DNA of 64,000 nt, taken from assembly GCA_964392455.1 (NCBI GenBank), contig CAYMPG010000009.1, positions 1-64,000 of the forward strand, read 5' to 3'. Positions 23,011 through 30,906 of this stretch are shown piece after piece. This stretch comes from SFEL01 sp964392455. GTDB taxonomy: Bacteria > Bacillota > Clostridia > Christensenellales > CAG-138. The notes below the pieces were generated by a model that saw only the letters and a program-made list of their open reading frames with translations, was not told the DNA's origin and ran no database searches. The position numbers were made by a program, and so were the translations under genes. Position 1 is the stretch's first letter; each line of letters starts with the position of its first letter.

Positions 23011-24033
23011 TCAGCGGCCTGTGGGCTTTTCTCCACAGGCCGCTTTTATATTGCCGGAAAAGAACTTTCTATGCCGGGCGGCAGCCCCTATCAGCATAAC
23101 GAAGGCCATTGCCAAAGAGGATACGCCAAGTATCCCCCCAAAGGACAGGGTATTTATAAGCAGCTTATGGGTGGATATGCTGTTGTAAACGGCGGCAGCG
23201 GGCCTGAACAGGGGAGTGATGAGCCAGGTTATGAGGGCGGCCAGCGTTCCCTGAAGGAGCTTTATGAGGAAATACACCTTTGCGTCGAGCTGGCAGAAGG
23301 TAAGGGACTGGGCAAATATACATATCCCGCCAAAGGAAAGGATAAAGGCAGACGCCGCCGCCGTGGCGGCAGGTGAAAGTGGTAGCGTGGCTATGGCCTT
23401 ACAGCCGCTTACCATTTCCAGGGCGCCTGTGAGCAGCGCACCTGCAATGCCGCCGGGCAAAGGAAGCAGCTCTCCTATTGCGGCCAGCAGCGCCATAAAG
23501 AACACCAGTGCGCCGCATATGCCGAGCATGGAGGCCATGCCCTTTGAAATGCCCTCTCCCAGCAGCCGCAGCGGTGAGACTGCCGGCCCTTTCACCGAGG
23601 GGGCGGAGTATACTGGCGGGAATATCAGCAGCATTATTGCTGCGGATGAAAGCTGGGCCGCAAGTATGGGCAGGGCAAGGTAAGGAGTGCCCAACATTCC
23701 GGAGCAGAATGACGCATAAATAAATACCGGGCTTACCGTATTCAGTATGGCCACTGTGGGGCTGTGGGCCTTGCCATCGGCAGACAGCAGCCTTGCGCCT
23801 GAGGGTGCCCCGGAAAAAAGGGAAAGCAGTATCAGCCCGGCGCGCTCTATTCGGGAGGGGAGGCCGGTATTCTGCATTATGTGGGCCAATACAAAAAAAG
23901 GCAGCAGCGCAGGCAGCAGCCTGTCTCGCCATACATAAAAGCCCTGTATACCTGCTGAAACCGCCTGCTCGCTGTAAATAAACAGCATACAGCAGAACAG
24001 CATACAGCACAGGTATATCAGGGCTTTTCTCAT
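23011..24033 (-). CDS. ylbJ: Sporulation integral membrane protein YlbJ
   Basis: A 340-residue polytopic membrane protein. Several nucleoside-recognition (Gate)-like segments are visible, such as WRDRLLPALLPFFVLAHIM, LSLFSGAPSGARLL, LGEGISKGMASMLGICGALV and LLTGALEMVSGCKAI, which together are typical of YlbJ. In Bacillus it is made in the mother cell and is needed for heat-resistant spores. The ATG at 24033 has GGAGG 5 nt upstream; the ATG at 24048 lies before that site. The tmcAL gene (ylbM in Bacillus) is upstream on the same strand, matching the Bacillus ylbJ-ylbM neighbourhood. Confidence 0.88.
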   Translation of the reverse strand: MRKALIYLCCMLFCCMLFIYSEQAVSAGIQGFYVWRDRLLPALLPFFVLAHIMQNTGLPSRIERAGLILLSLFSGAPSGARLLSADGKAHSPTVAILNTVSPVFIYASFCSGMLGTPYLALPILAAQLSSAAIMLLIFPPVYSAPSVKGPAVSPLRLLGEGISKGMASMLGICGALVFFMALLAAIGELLPLPGGIAGALLTGALEMVSGCKAIATLPLSPAATAAASAFILSFGGICIFAQSLTFCQLDAKVYFLIKLLQGTLAALITWLITPLFRPAAAVYNSISTHKLLINTLSFGGILGVSSLAMAFVMLIGAAARHRKFFSGNIKAACGEKPTGR

Positions 24034-24087
24034 ATCCACCTCCGGCATTATGCTAATGTATATGCCATAGGCAGGGTTTTTAGCTTA

Positions 24088-25284
24088 TCAGACGATTATA
24101 AGAGGGCGGGAAAAATCAAAGGCAGCACCGGCAGGGGAGGGGGAAGCGGCCGGTGCTATATCTGCCGCCAGCATATCCGCCGCCATTATGCTTTGCTGGG
24201 CGTTATTGAGCCCGGCAGCATCGCTGTAGCGTATTACTACAGGCAGGGCAGAGCTTTTCTTCAGCAGGGAAAGCAGCTCCATGGCATCCTTCCTTACGCC
24301 TAATACCCGGATATACAGGCCATCCAGCTTTTGCATGGGGTCTCCATATATGCCAAGGAGGGCATTCATGCATATGCGCTTCAGCCGGGCCATGGTGTAG
24401 CGGCGGCTTTTCACCTGGGCGAGGAGGCCGTCTATATTGCTATGGTCTCTGCAGGCTGTATATAAGAGGTTTTCCAGCCCCTCTCCCATGTCGGGCAAGG
24501 AGGCGAGCTGCGCCCTTGTCATACGCCGCAGTGCATATACAGTTTCTCGGGAAAGGCCTGTGAGAGTTCGTGGCGCAAGGCCGGAAGAAATGGTGACTTC
24601 CATAGCCTCAAGTACATCTGTGGGGAGCAGGCCGTCGACGGGTTGTTTATTAACTATTGCCGCCCGTATGGCAGAGGCGCTGGCAAGGCCGTTTGCAGGG
24701 GTGGGGCTGTCATGCTCCGGGCCGGAGCGGAGTATGGGAAGGGGAGTAATGGGCGAGGAAAGGCGCATCAGCGCACGAATATACTCTATGCCCAGTATGT
24801 CATTAGGAGAGCTGAGAGGTCCGGCCTCTCCGGTATACTGCCGCCATGCCCTTGCCCGGGCATCCGGGTAAGAAAGGCCTGCATCGATATTTGCTTTTAT
24901 GAGGGAGGCAAGCTCGGGGGGCTCATTGTCTGCCGCCTGTGCCGCCCGGAACAGGGCCGATACATCGCCACATTCGCTGCCGAAGGCAATATGGTCTATC
25001 ATGCCTGAGCCGTGGAGTATTCCGACTCCGGCTGAGGCAAAGGCTTGGGCGCTGGACAGGGAGAATACCGTGGGCAGCAGCAGCACCATATCTGCGCCGT
25101 GCTCAAGGGCCCACCTTGCCCGGGTATGCTTATCAATAATTGCAGGCTCTCCCCGCTGCACAAAGTCTCCGCTCATTACAGCTACAGCATACCTTGCGCC
25201 TGAAAGCTCCTTTGCAGCCTTCAGGTGATATAGATGCCCATTGTGAAATGGGTTGTATTCTGCTATTACGCCTACTATGCTCAT
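24088..25284 (-). CDS. tmcAL: tRNA(Met) cytidine acetate ligase TmcAL
   Basis: A 398-residue nucleotidyltransferase-fold enzyme that uses acetate and ATP to make N4-acetylcytidine at the wobble position of elongator tRNA-Met. The N-terminus has GVIAEYNPFHNGHLYHL with the HxGH motif, then MSGDFVQRGEPAI and GSECGD. The ATG at 25284 gives exactly this family N-terminus. The TATAAT of its promoter is only 6 nt upstream of the ATG, so the mRNA is probably leaderless. The pta-ackA genes that handle acetyl-phosphate and acetate are divergent from it. Confidence 0.93.
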   Translation of the reverse strand: MSIVGVIAEYNPFHNGHLYHLKAAKELSGARYAVAVMSGDFVQRGEPAIIDKHTRARWALEHGADMVLLLPTVFSLSSAQAFASAGVGILHGSGMIDHIAFGSECGDVSALFRAAQAADNEPPELASLIKANIDAGLSYPDARARAWRQYTGEAGPLSSPNDILGIEYIRALMRLSSPITPLPILRSGPEHDSPTPANGLASASAIRAAIVNKQPVDGLLPTDVLEAMEVTISSGLAPRTLTGLSRETVYALRRMTRAQLASLPDMGEGLENLLYTACRDHSNIDGLLAQVKSRRYTMARLKRICMNALLGIYGDPMQKLDGLYIRVLGVRKDAMELLSLLKKSSALPVVIRYSDAAGLNNAQQSIMAADMLAADIAPAASPSPAGAAFDFSRPLIIV

Positions 25285-25290
25285 GGGGCT

Positions 25291-25296
25291 ATTATA
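25291..25296 (-). promoter_or_regulatory. -10 element placing transcription start at the tmcAL start codon
   Basis: TATAAT on the minus strand (25296-25291), 6 nt from the ATG. A weak -35 (TTCCAT) lies 18 bp further upstream. Confidence 0.55.
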
Positions 25297-25352
25297 CACC
25301 AGCAGCAGGGCCATATGGAAGCGGGAACCGCCGTAAAGATGCAGCGTGGGGC

Positions 25353-25382
25353 TTGTATGCTTTTGCAAAGTGATGGTATAAT
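25353..25382 (+). promoter_or_regulatory. Promoter for pta-ackA
   Basis: TTGTAT (25353-25358), an 18-bp spacer and TATAAT (25377-25382) with an extended TGG. Confidence 0.72.
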
Positions 25383-25450
25383 GTAGCAGTTAAGGTATGT
25401 ATTCAGCAAAATCAAATTATATATACATTCTGAAAGGAGACATAAACACA

Positions 25451-26449
25451 ATGTCCATCATTGACAACATCAAAGCAAAAGCCAAGGCTGACCTGAAGCA
25501 TATCGTGCTTCCCGAGGGCAGCGAGGAGCGTACCGTACAGGCCGCCCGCATCATCACCGATCAGGGCATAGCAAAGGTGACCCTCATAGGCAATACTGAC
25601 GAGATAAAGGCTGCCGCCGCAAAGTACGGCGTATCGGTTGACGATATAGCAATGATAGACCCTGCAAAATCCGAGCTGTATCCCGTATACAGCGAAAAGT
25701 TTGCCGAGATGCGTGCCAAGAAGGGCGTAACGCTGGAGCAGGCCCAGAAGACCATGCTGGATCCCCTCTTCTTTGCTGCAATGATGGTATACGATGACAA
25801 GGCAGATGGCTTTGTATCCGGCGCCATAAATACCACCGGCAATACCCTGCGCCCCGGCCTTCAGATAATCAAGACCGCCAAGGGAGTATCCACCGTATCC
25901 AGCTGCTTCATCATGGAGCTGCCCAATAAGGCATACGGTGATGACGGCGTAATGGTGTTTGGCGACTGCGCTGTAAATATCGATCCCAGTGCAGAGCAGC
26001 TTGCAGCCATAGCCATAGGCTCTGCACAGACCGCAAAGGCCCTCTGCGGCATAGACCCCAGGGTGGCAATGCTCTCCTTCTCCACCAAGGGCAGCGCCAA
26101 GCATGAAAACGTAGATAAGGTAGCCGAGGCCACCCGCCTTGTGAAGGAGCTTGCTCCCGAGCTTAACGTGGATGGCGAGCTTCAGGCGGATGCAGCACTG
26201 GTAGAAAAGGTTGGCCAGCTCAAGAGCCCTGGCAGCCCCGTTGCAGGCAAGGCAAACGTTCTGGTATTCCCTGACCTTCAGGCGGGCAATATCGGCTATA
26301 AGCTGGTGCAGCGTCTGGCAGGGGCAGAGGCCATAGGCCCCATCTGCCAGGGCTTTGCAAAGCCCATCAATGACCTGTCCCGTGGATGCAGCGTTGAGGA
26401 TATAGTATCCGTTGTGGCAATCACCGCAGTACAGGCCCAGAATATGTAA
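25451..26449 (+). CDS. pta: Phosphate acetyltransferase
   Basis: A 332-residue enzyme converting acetyl-CoA and phosphate to acetyl-phosphate, the first step of acetate fermentation. The length is that of the short, single-domain Pta typical of Firmicutes. Motifs include IVLPEGSEERTVQAA, DGFVSGAINTTGNTLRPGLQ and GSAKHENVDKVAEAT. The ATG at 25451 follows AAAGGAG and gives the family N-terminus; an ATG at 25397 would add 18 unrelated residues. ackA follows 23 bp later. Confidence 0.96.
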   Translation: MSIIDNIKAKAKADLKHIVLPEGSEERTVQAARIITDQGIAKVTLIGNTDEIKAAAAKYGVSVDDIAMIDPAKSELYPVYSEKFAEMRAKKGVTLEQAQKTMLDPLFFAAMMVYDDKADGFVSGAINTTGNTLRPGLQIIKTAKGVSTVSSCFIMELPNKAYGDDGVMVFGDCAVNIDPSAEQLAAIAIGSAQTAKALCGIDPRVAMLSFSTKGSAKHENVDKVAEATRLVKELAPELNVDGELQADAALVEKVGQLKSPGSPVAGKANVLVFPDLQAGNIGYKLVQRLAGAEAIGPICQGFAKPINDLSRGCSVEDIVSVVAITAVQAQNM

Positions 26450-26472
26450 TAATCACCGGAGGACAAAGCAAA

Positions 26473-27672
26473 ATGAAGATTCTTGTTATCAATGCAGGCA
26501 GCTCTTCTCTCAAGTATCAGTTTATGGATTCCGAGAGCGGATACGTTATAGCAAAGGGCCTCTGCGAGCGCATCGGCATAGACGGCGCAATGACCTACAA
26601 GCCCACCGGCAGGGAGCCTGTCAAGTTTACAGATACTCTTAAGGATCATACCGATGCCATCAAGCTGGTAATAAACACCCTTACCGATCCTGAAATCGGC
26701 GTGGTAAAGAGCATGGCGGAAATAGACGCAGTGGGCCACCGCATGGTGCATGGCGGCGAAAAATTTGCCAAGTCCGTTCTCATTACAGACGAGGTGATAA
26801 AGACCGTTGAAAGCCTGAATGGCCTTGCCCCCCTGCATAACCCTGCAAACCTTATGGGCGTGCGCGCCTGCCGGGAGATAATGCCTGATGTTCCCATGGT
26901 GGCTGTATTTGATACTGCATTCCATCAGACCATGCCCAGGGAAGCCTTCCTTTACGGCCTGCCCTATGAAGCATATACCGAGCACATGGTGCGCCGCTAC
27001 GGCTTCCATGGCACCTCCCATCTTTACGTTTCCCGCAGGGCTATAGAGCTCCTTGGCAAGCCCGCAGAGGATACAAAGATAGTTACCTGCCACCTAGGCA
27101 ACGGCTCCTCCATCAGCGCCGTAAAGGGCGGCAAGAGCATAGATACCTCCATGGGCCTCACTCCCCTTGAGGGCGTACCCATGGGTACCCGCTCCGGCAG
27201 CATAGACCCCGCCATCGTTACCTACCTTATGGACAAGCTGGGCCTTGATGCAAAGGGAATAGACAGTTACCTCAATAAAAAGAGCGGCGTAATGGGCATA
27301 TCCGGCGTATCCTCTGACTTCAGGGATATTACCGCCGCCGCAGCCGAGGGCAATGACAGGGCAAAGGCAGCACTGGAGTGCTTTGCCTATCAGGTAAAGA
27401 AGTACATTGGCGCATATTCTGCCGCAATGGGCGGCGTGGACGCCATAGTATTCACTGCGGGCGTGGGCGAGAATCATCGCGGTCTGCGCGAAATGATACT
27501 TACCGGCCTTGATTACCTTGGCGCAGATGTGGACTTTGAGTACAATCAGAGCTGTCCCGGCGGCCAGGAGGTGGAGCTCACCAGGCCCGGCAGCAAGGTA
27601 AAGGTATACGTTATCCCCACCGATGAGGAAATGGTGATAGCACAGGATACCGCAAGGCTTTCCGCAAAATAA
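26473..27672 (+). CDS. ackA: Acetate kinase
   Basis: A 399-residue ASKHA-fold kinase that makes ATP and acetate from acetyl-phosphate. Seen are MKILVINAGSSSLKYQ, GHRMVHGGEKF (the conserved catalytic region), FDTAFHQTMP, RRYGFHGTSH and FTAGVGEN. GGAGGA precedes the ATG. With pta it forms the main substrate-level phosphorylation route. Codon use leans to the preferred set (ATC, ACC, GGC) more than neighbouring genes, as expected for strong expression. Confidence 0.97.
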   Translation: MKILVINAGSSSLKYQFMDSESGYVIAKGLCERIGIDGAMTYKPTGREPVKFTDTLKDHTDAIKLVINTLTDPEIGVVKSMAEIDAVGHRMVHGGEKFAKSVLITDEVIKTVESLNGLAPLHNPANLMGVRACREIMPDVPMVAVFDTAFHQTMPREAFLYGLPYEAYTEHMVRRYGFHGTSHLYVSRRAIELLGKPAEDTKIVTCHLGNGSSISAVKGGKSIDTSMGLTPLEGVPMGTRSGSIDPAIVTYLMDKLGLDAKGIDSYLNKKSGVMGISGVSSDFRDITAAAAEGNDRAKAALECFAYQVKKYIGAYSAAMGGVDAIVFTAGVGENHRGLREMILTGLDYLGADVDFEYNQSCPGGQEVELTRPGSKVKVYVIPTDEEMVIAQDTARLSAK

Positions 27673-27677
27673 TATAG

Positions 27678-27706
27678 TTGACAAATTTCCACCTTGCGGA
27701 TAAAAT
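27678..27706 (+). promoter_or_regulatory. Consensus-like promoter for yceD-rpmF
   Basis: TTGACA (27678-27683), a 17-bp spacer and TAAAAT (27701-27706), 31 bp before the start of the DUF177 gene. Confidence 0.82.
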
Positions 27707-27736
27707 AGTGAAGGTGTGCTTTCGAAAGGAAGAATT

Positions 27737-28246
27737 ATGAAGCTGAATGTGGCCCAGGAGCTCAAGCAGCCCGGAAGGGTAGGCAGGAGCCGTATAGAAC
27801 ATGACCTTGACCGTCAGGAGTATCTTGGCCGCGAGCTGAGCTTTGCTTCTCCGCTTGTCATTGATGCCGAGCATATATATGACGGAGAGGGCTTCAACGT
27901 TCGGGGCACTATCACCACCAGGCTCAATTCCGAATGTGCCCTCTGCGGCAAGGCATTTATAGAGCCTCTGTCCTTCGAATTTGACGAGCGCTTCGTCAGA
28001 GACCCGGGCGAGGATGATGAATGTTACGGCTACAGCGGGGAAACTCTGAATATCAGCCAAATGGTCCTGGATAATCTTTTCCTCAATCTGCCTGTATACA
28101 GCAGGTGCAGCGAGGATTGTAAAGGACTTTGCCCGGTATGCGGGTGCGATTTGAACACAGTACAGTGTTCCTGCTCAAGGGAGGAAGTAAAAGAGAATCC
28201 CTTTGCGGCCCTGGAACGGCTGTTGTATCACGATAAGGAGGTGTAA
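27737..28246 (+). CDS. YceD/DUF177-family protein
   Basis: A 169-residue protein of the family encoded before rpmF in most bacteria and linked to 23S rRNA accumulation. Two Cys pairs are visible: CALCGK in the middle and CPVCGCDLNTVQCSC near the C-terminus, suggesting bound zinc. The ATG at 27737 follows AAAGGAAG; the ATG at 27716 lies before that site. rpmF starts 2 bp after its stop. Confidence 0.9.
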   Translation: MKLNVAQELKQPGRVGRSRIEHDLDRQEYLGRELSFASPLVIDAEHIYDGEGFNVRGTITTRLNSECALCGKAFIEPLSFEFDERFVRDPGEDDECYGYSGETLNISQMVLDNLFLNLPVYSRCSEDCKGLCPVCGCDLNTVQCSCSREEVKENPFAALERLLYHDKEV

Positions 28247-28248
28247 CC

Positions 28249-28431
28249 ATGGCAGTCCCTAAGAGAAAAACGTCTAAGGCAAGGCGCGATCAGCGCAGAG
28301 CGAACTGGAAGTTGACCGTTCCCGGTATCGTGGAATGTCCGCAGTGCCATGAGCCCAAGCTGGCTCATCGTGTATGCAAGAAGTGCGGCTATTACGACGG
28401 CAAGCAGGCCATCGCAGTTGAGAGCAAGTAA
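28249..28431 (+). CDS. rpmF: 50S ribosomal protein L32
   Basis: A 60-residue ribosomal protein: MAVPKRKTSKARRDQRRANW at the start, then the zinc-binding CPQCHEP...CKKCGYY. Cysteine-containing (C+) form. AAGGAGG precedes the ATG. Confidence 0.97.
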   Translation: MAVPKRKTSKARRDQRRANWKLTVPGIVECPQCHEPKLAHRVCKKCGYYDGKQAIAVESK

Positions 28432-28451
28432 TTTCACGAGATTATAACCTT

Positions 28452-28483
28452 GGGGGCTCATTAGAGCCCCTTTTGTTTTTTGC
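28452..28483 (+). terminator. Rho-independent terminator after rpmF
   Basis: A perfect 7-bp stem (GGGGCTC 28453-28459 with GAGCCCC 28464-28470) is followed by TTTTGTTTTTT. Confidence 0.9.
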
Positions 28484-28535
28484 AGAATATTGTATAAATC
28501 GTTACCCGGAGCTTGTGGCGTGAGCCTCAGCAAAC

Positions 28536-28579
28536 GAAAAAACCACCCGCCTCCCGGAAGGGAAAGCGGATGGTTTTTC
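28536..28579 (-). terminator. Terminator of the minus-strand remnant
   Basis: An inverted repeat (AAAACCACCCGC near 28537-28550 with GCGGATGGTTTTT 28566-28578) ends in a T run on the minus strand, 38 bp past the remnant's stop. Confidence 0.7.
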
Positions 28580-28616
28580 ATATTTGTGGAATCAAAGGCG
28601 ATGCCTGTACCGCAGC

Positions 28617-29031
28617 TTATGCTATCTGGTTTTTCCGAAACTCCCGGTACAATGCGGGAATCAGGATAAGGGACAGGATTGTGTAAATGGCAAACAGTAG
28701 GGGCCAGGAGCCGACAACTGCGAAGCACAGGTTGTAGACGTTAAAATAACGCAGCTGGTAGGACGCGGTGCTCCAGCAGGAGTAAATCAGCACGCACAGA
28801 TAGAGAAGCAGGGCAATTTTTTCGCTGGGCTTTCCCATAATGCTGGTACTGGCTGAGGGTACGGAAAAACCGGGCGAAGGATTCCTGAGTGGCATCCTTG
28901 GCATAGCTTTTGTCGCTTAGGTGCAGATAGCAGCAGCGCAAAACAGCAGGGTAATACTTGCGTACAAAAACCTCGATCGCTCCGTCTTCTCCGGCCTTCA
29001 TACGCCGGATAAGCAGAAAGTCAGCGTCCAT
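28617..29031 (-). pseudogene. ECF sigma factor fragment joined to a membrane-protein fragment by a deletion
   Basis: From the ATG at 29031 (good site GAGGGGAAGG) the frame reads a sigma-70 region 2 (MDADFLLIRRMKAGEDG, ATQESFARFFRTLSQYQHYG), then breaks off after about 65 residues without region 4. At about 28830 the sequence continues in another frame as the C-terminal part of a membrane protein (EKIALLLYLCVLIYSC, SWPLLFAIYTILSLILIPAL, ending REFRKNQIA). The most economical reading is an internal deletion that removed the rest of the sigma gene and the start of the downstream membrane gene. The junction sits at GGGAAAGCC, readable as GKA or GKP in the two frames. A functional product is unlikely. 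Confidence 0.7.
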
Positions 29032-29190
29032 GTTATCCTTCCCCTCGTATGATTTTAAAAGGCCTTTCACTTAACATAACGGCTTAGGAGGTGAAAAGGA
29101 TAGTGTGTAAGGGGAATTATAAAATAATTCTTCTGGGCGCACAGCCGTATTGTGCCGCAAGGAAAGTATTTTACCGCAAGGAGGTGATAA

Positions 29191-29313
29191 ATGGTTATGA
29201 TTGTGAAGCAGGCTGCGGCTAAACGTGAAGCGCACAATCGCTTTTCTGATGGCGGACGACTTGCCTGCCGGGGGAATGCTGTGCTATACTGTAATAGCTA
29301 TTTCGTCTGCTGA
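29191..29313 (+). CDS. Possible 40-residue small protein (doubtful)
   Basis: An ATG behind an excellent site (AAGGAGGTGATAA) opens a 40-codon frame (MVMIVKQAAAKREAHNRFSD first). No family was recognised, and the likely plsX promoter (29261-29290) lies inside it. It could be a real small protein, a leader, or a relic next to the broken sigma gene. Confidence 0.25.
   Translation: MVMIVKQAAAKREAHNRFSDGGRLACRGNAVLYCNSYFVC
29261..29290 (+). promoter_or_regulatory. Probable promoter for plsX
   Basis: TTGCCT (29261-29266), an 18-bp spacer and TATACT (29285-29290). Transcription would start near 29297, leaving a leader of about 235 nt. Confidence 0.55.
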
Positions 29314-29525
29314 TTTCCTGCTTTTTGGCACACATGCTGCTTGAGACGAACCGTCAGGGGATAAAGGAACGCTGTTTTTTCCCTTATGGCGGCGATAGCA
29401 TATACTTTGGGTGATACCAGATGGTCAATTATGGAGTACCTGCGGATGACAGGGTATCAGATGCGGTGCTTTCACAATTTACTTGCAGATTTTGCCCAAT
29501 TTAACCATATCATACTTATCGGAGA
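29297..29525 (+). promoter_or_regulatory. Long structured leader of plsX
   Basis: Most of the gap from the promoter to plsX has no gene. It holds a 7-bp closing helix TTCGTCT/AGACGAA (29302-29308 with 29344-29350) and GATACC/GGTATC (near 29423 and 29455). No FapR-like site was recognised. A cis-acting RNA is possible; no known class could be named. Confidence 0.35.
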
Positions 29526-29531
29526 TGCATC

Positions 29532-30539
29532 ATGAAGATAGCGGTAGACGCATTTGGCGGGGATAATGCACCCCGGGCAGTAATTGAGGGCTGTGTTTCC
29601 GCCCTCAGTACCTATAGCGATATTACTATTGCCCTCTGCGGCGATGAGCAGAGCATAAGGGATGAGCTGTCCCTCCTTAAATACGACAGCTCACGCATAG
29701 AGATATACCATGCGCCTGAGGTGATAGGCTGCGATGAACAGCCCACCCTGGCCATACGCCGCAAGAAAAACTCATCCCTGGTAAAGGCCATGGAGCTGGT
29801 AAGGGACAAGGAAGCGGAGTGCGTGGTATCTGCCGGCAGCACCGGTGCGGTGCTTGCGGGGGCAACCTTCATAGTGCGCCGCATGGAGGGTGTAAAGCGC
29901 CCTGCTCTTGGCGTGGTATTTCCGGCGGAGGAGGGCTGCGTGCTGGTGATGGACTGCGGGGCAAATGTGGACTGCAAGCCATCCTACCTTATGCAGTTTG
30001 CAGTGATGGCCTCAGCCTATATGAAGGACGTTATGGGCGTGGAAAACCCAAGAATCGGCCTGCTGAATAACGGAGCCGAAGCAGAAAAGGGCAACGAGCT
30101 GACAAAGGCAGCATACAAGCTGCTGGAAAACGCCCCTGTAAACTTTGCGGGCAACTGTGAGGCAAGGGACATACTCAGCGGCAAATACGATGCTGTGGTA
30201 TGCGATGGCTTTGCAGGCAATGTGGTGCTTAAGTATACAGAGGGGCTGTCCTCCACCCTTGTATCCATGCTGAAGCGTGAGCTTATGGCGGATACCTCCA
30301 GCAAGATAGGTGCACTGTTTGCCAAGTCCGCCTTCCGCCGCTTCAAGAAGATAATGGACTATACCGAGTATGGCGGGGCGCCGCTATTGGGCATAGACGG
30401 CGGCGTGGTAAAGGCGCACGGCAGCTCAAATGCAAAGGCCTTTGCAGCAGCCATAGGCCAGGCAAGGCGGTTTGTATCGGGCGGCATAAATGACTCAATA
30501 CGCAGCGCCATTGGCAGCCTGCCTGAGATACAGGATTGA
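29532..30539 (+). CDS. plsX: Phosphate acyltransferase PlsX
   Basis: A 335-residue enzyme making acyl-phosphate from acyl-ACP for phospholipid synthesis. The N-terminus MKIAVDAFGGDNAPRAVIEG and the VVSAGSTGAVLAGA, GLLNNGAEAEKGNEL and VCDGFAGNVVLK blocks are diagnostic. GGAG precedes the ATG. acpP follows after a small promoter region. Confidence 0.96.
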   Translation: MKIAVDAFGGDNAPRAVIEGCVSALSTYSDITIALCGDEQSIRDELSLLKYDSSRIEIYHAPEVIGCDEQPTLAIRRKKNSSLVKAMELVRDKEAECVVSAGSTGAVLAGATFIVRRMEGVKRPALGVVFPAEEGCVLVMDCGANVDCKPSYLMQFAVMASAYMKDVMGVENPRIGLLNNGAEAEKGNELTKAAYKLLENAPVNFAGNCEARDILSGKYDAVVCDGFAGNVVLKYTEGLSSTLVSMLKRELMADTSSKIGALFAKSAFRRFKKIMDYTEYGGAPLLGIDGGVVKAHGSSNAKAFAAAIGQARRFVSGGINDSIRSAIGSLPEIQD

Positions 30540-30564
30540 CATTGGGGAAATATAAAGCTAAACT
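30536..30564 (+). promoter_or_regulatory. Promoter for acpP
   Basis: TTGACA (30536-30541, overlapping the plsX stop), a 17-bp spacer and TAAACT (30559-30564). Confidence 0.6.
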
Positions 30565-30621
30565 ATAGTAAAACATTAAAAAATTATTAGCGTGTATATA
30601 TGCATCGAAAGGCGGTATATA

Positions 30622-30843
30622 ATGAACTTCGAAAAGATTTGTGCGATGCTTTCCAAGCAGATGGATGTCCCCGCAGAGCAGATCACCATGGAGACCAGGC
30701 TGGTGGAAGACCTTAAGGCTGACTCTCTGGATGTGGTGGAGCTGATAATGGACATTGAGCAGGAATACGGCGTTCAGGTTCCCGAGGAGGAGCTGCCCAA
30801 CGTACATACTGTAGGCGACATACTCAAGTTTATTGGAGAATAA
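30622..30843 (+). CDS. acpP: Acyl carrier protein
   Basis: A 73-residue, acidic carrier of fatty acyl groups. The phosphopantetheine is attached to Ser35 in LKADSLDVVEL. The ATG at 30622 follows AAAGGCGG and gives the standard N-terminus; an ATG at 30592 would add 10 residues. AcpS (19204) would activate it. Confidence 0.96.
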   Translation: MNFEKICAMLSKQMDVPAEQITMETRLVEDLKADSLDVVELIMDIEQEYGVQVPEEELPNVHTVGDILKFIGE

Positions 30844-30856
30844 CATTATCAAAAAT

Positions 30857-30888
30857 GTACCCGCATCGTGTGGATGCGGGTATTTTGC
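30857..30888 (+). terminator. Terminator-like hairpin between acpP and rnc
   Basis: A perfect 9-bp stem (ACCCGCATC 30859-30867 with GATGCGGGT 30873-30881) followed by ATTTTG. The short T tract suggests partial readthrough into rnc. Confidence 0.7.
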
Positions 30889-30906
30889 TATGGAGGCACT
30901 TGAATA

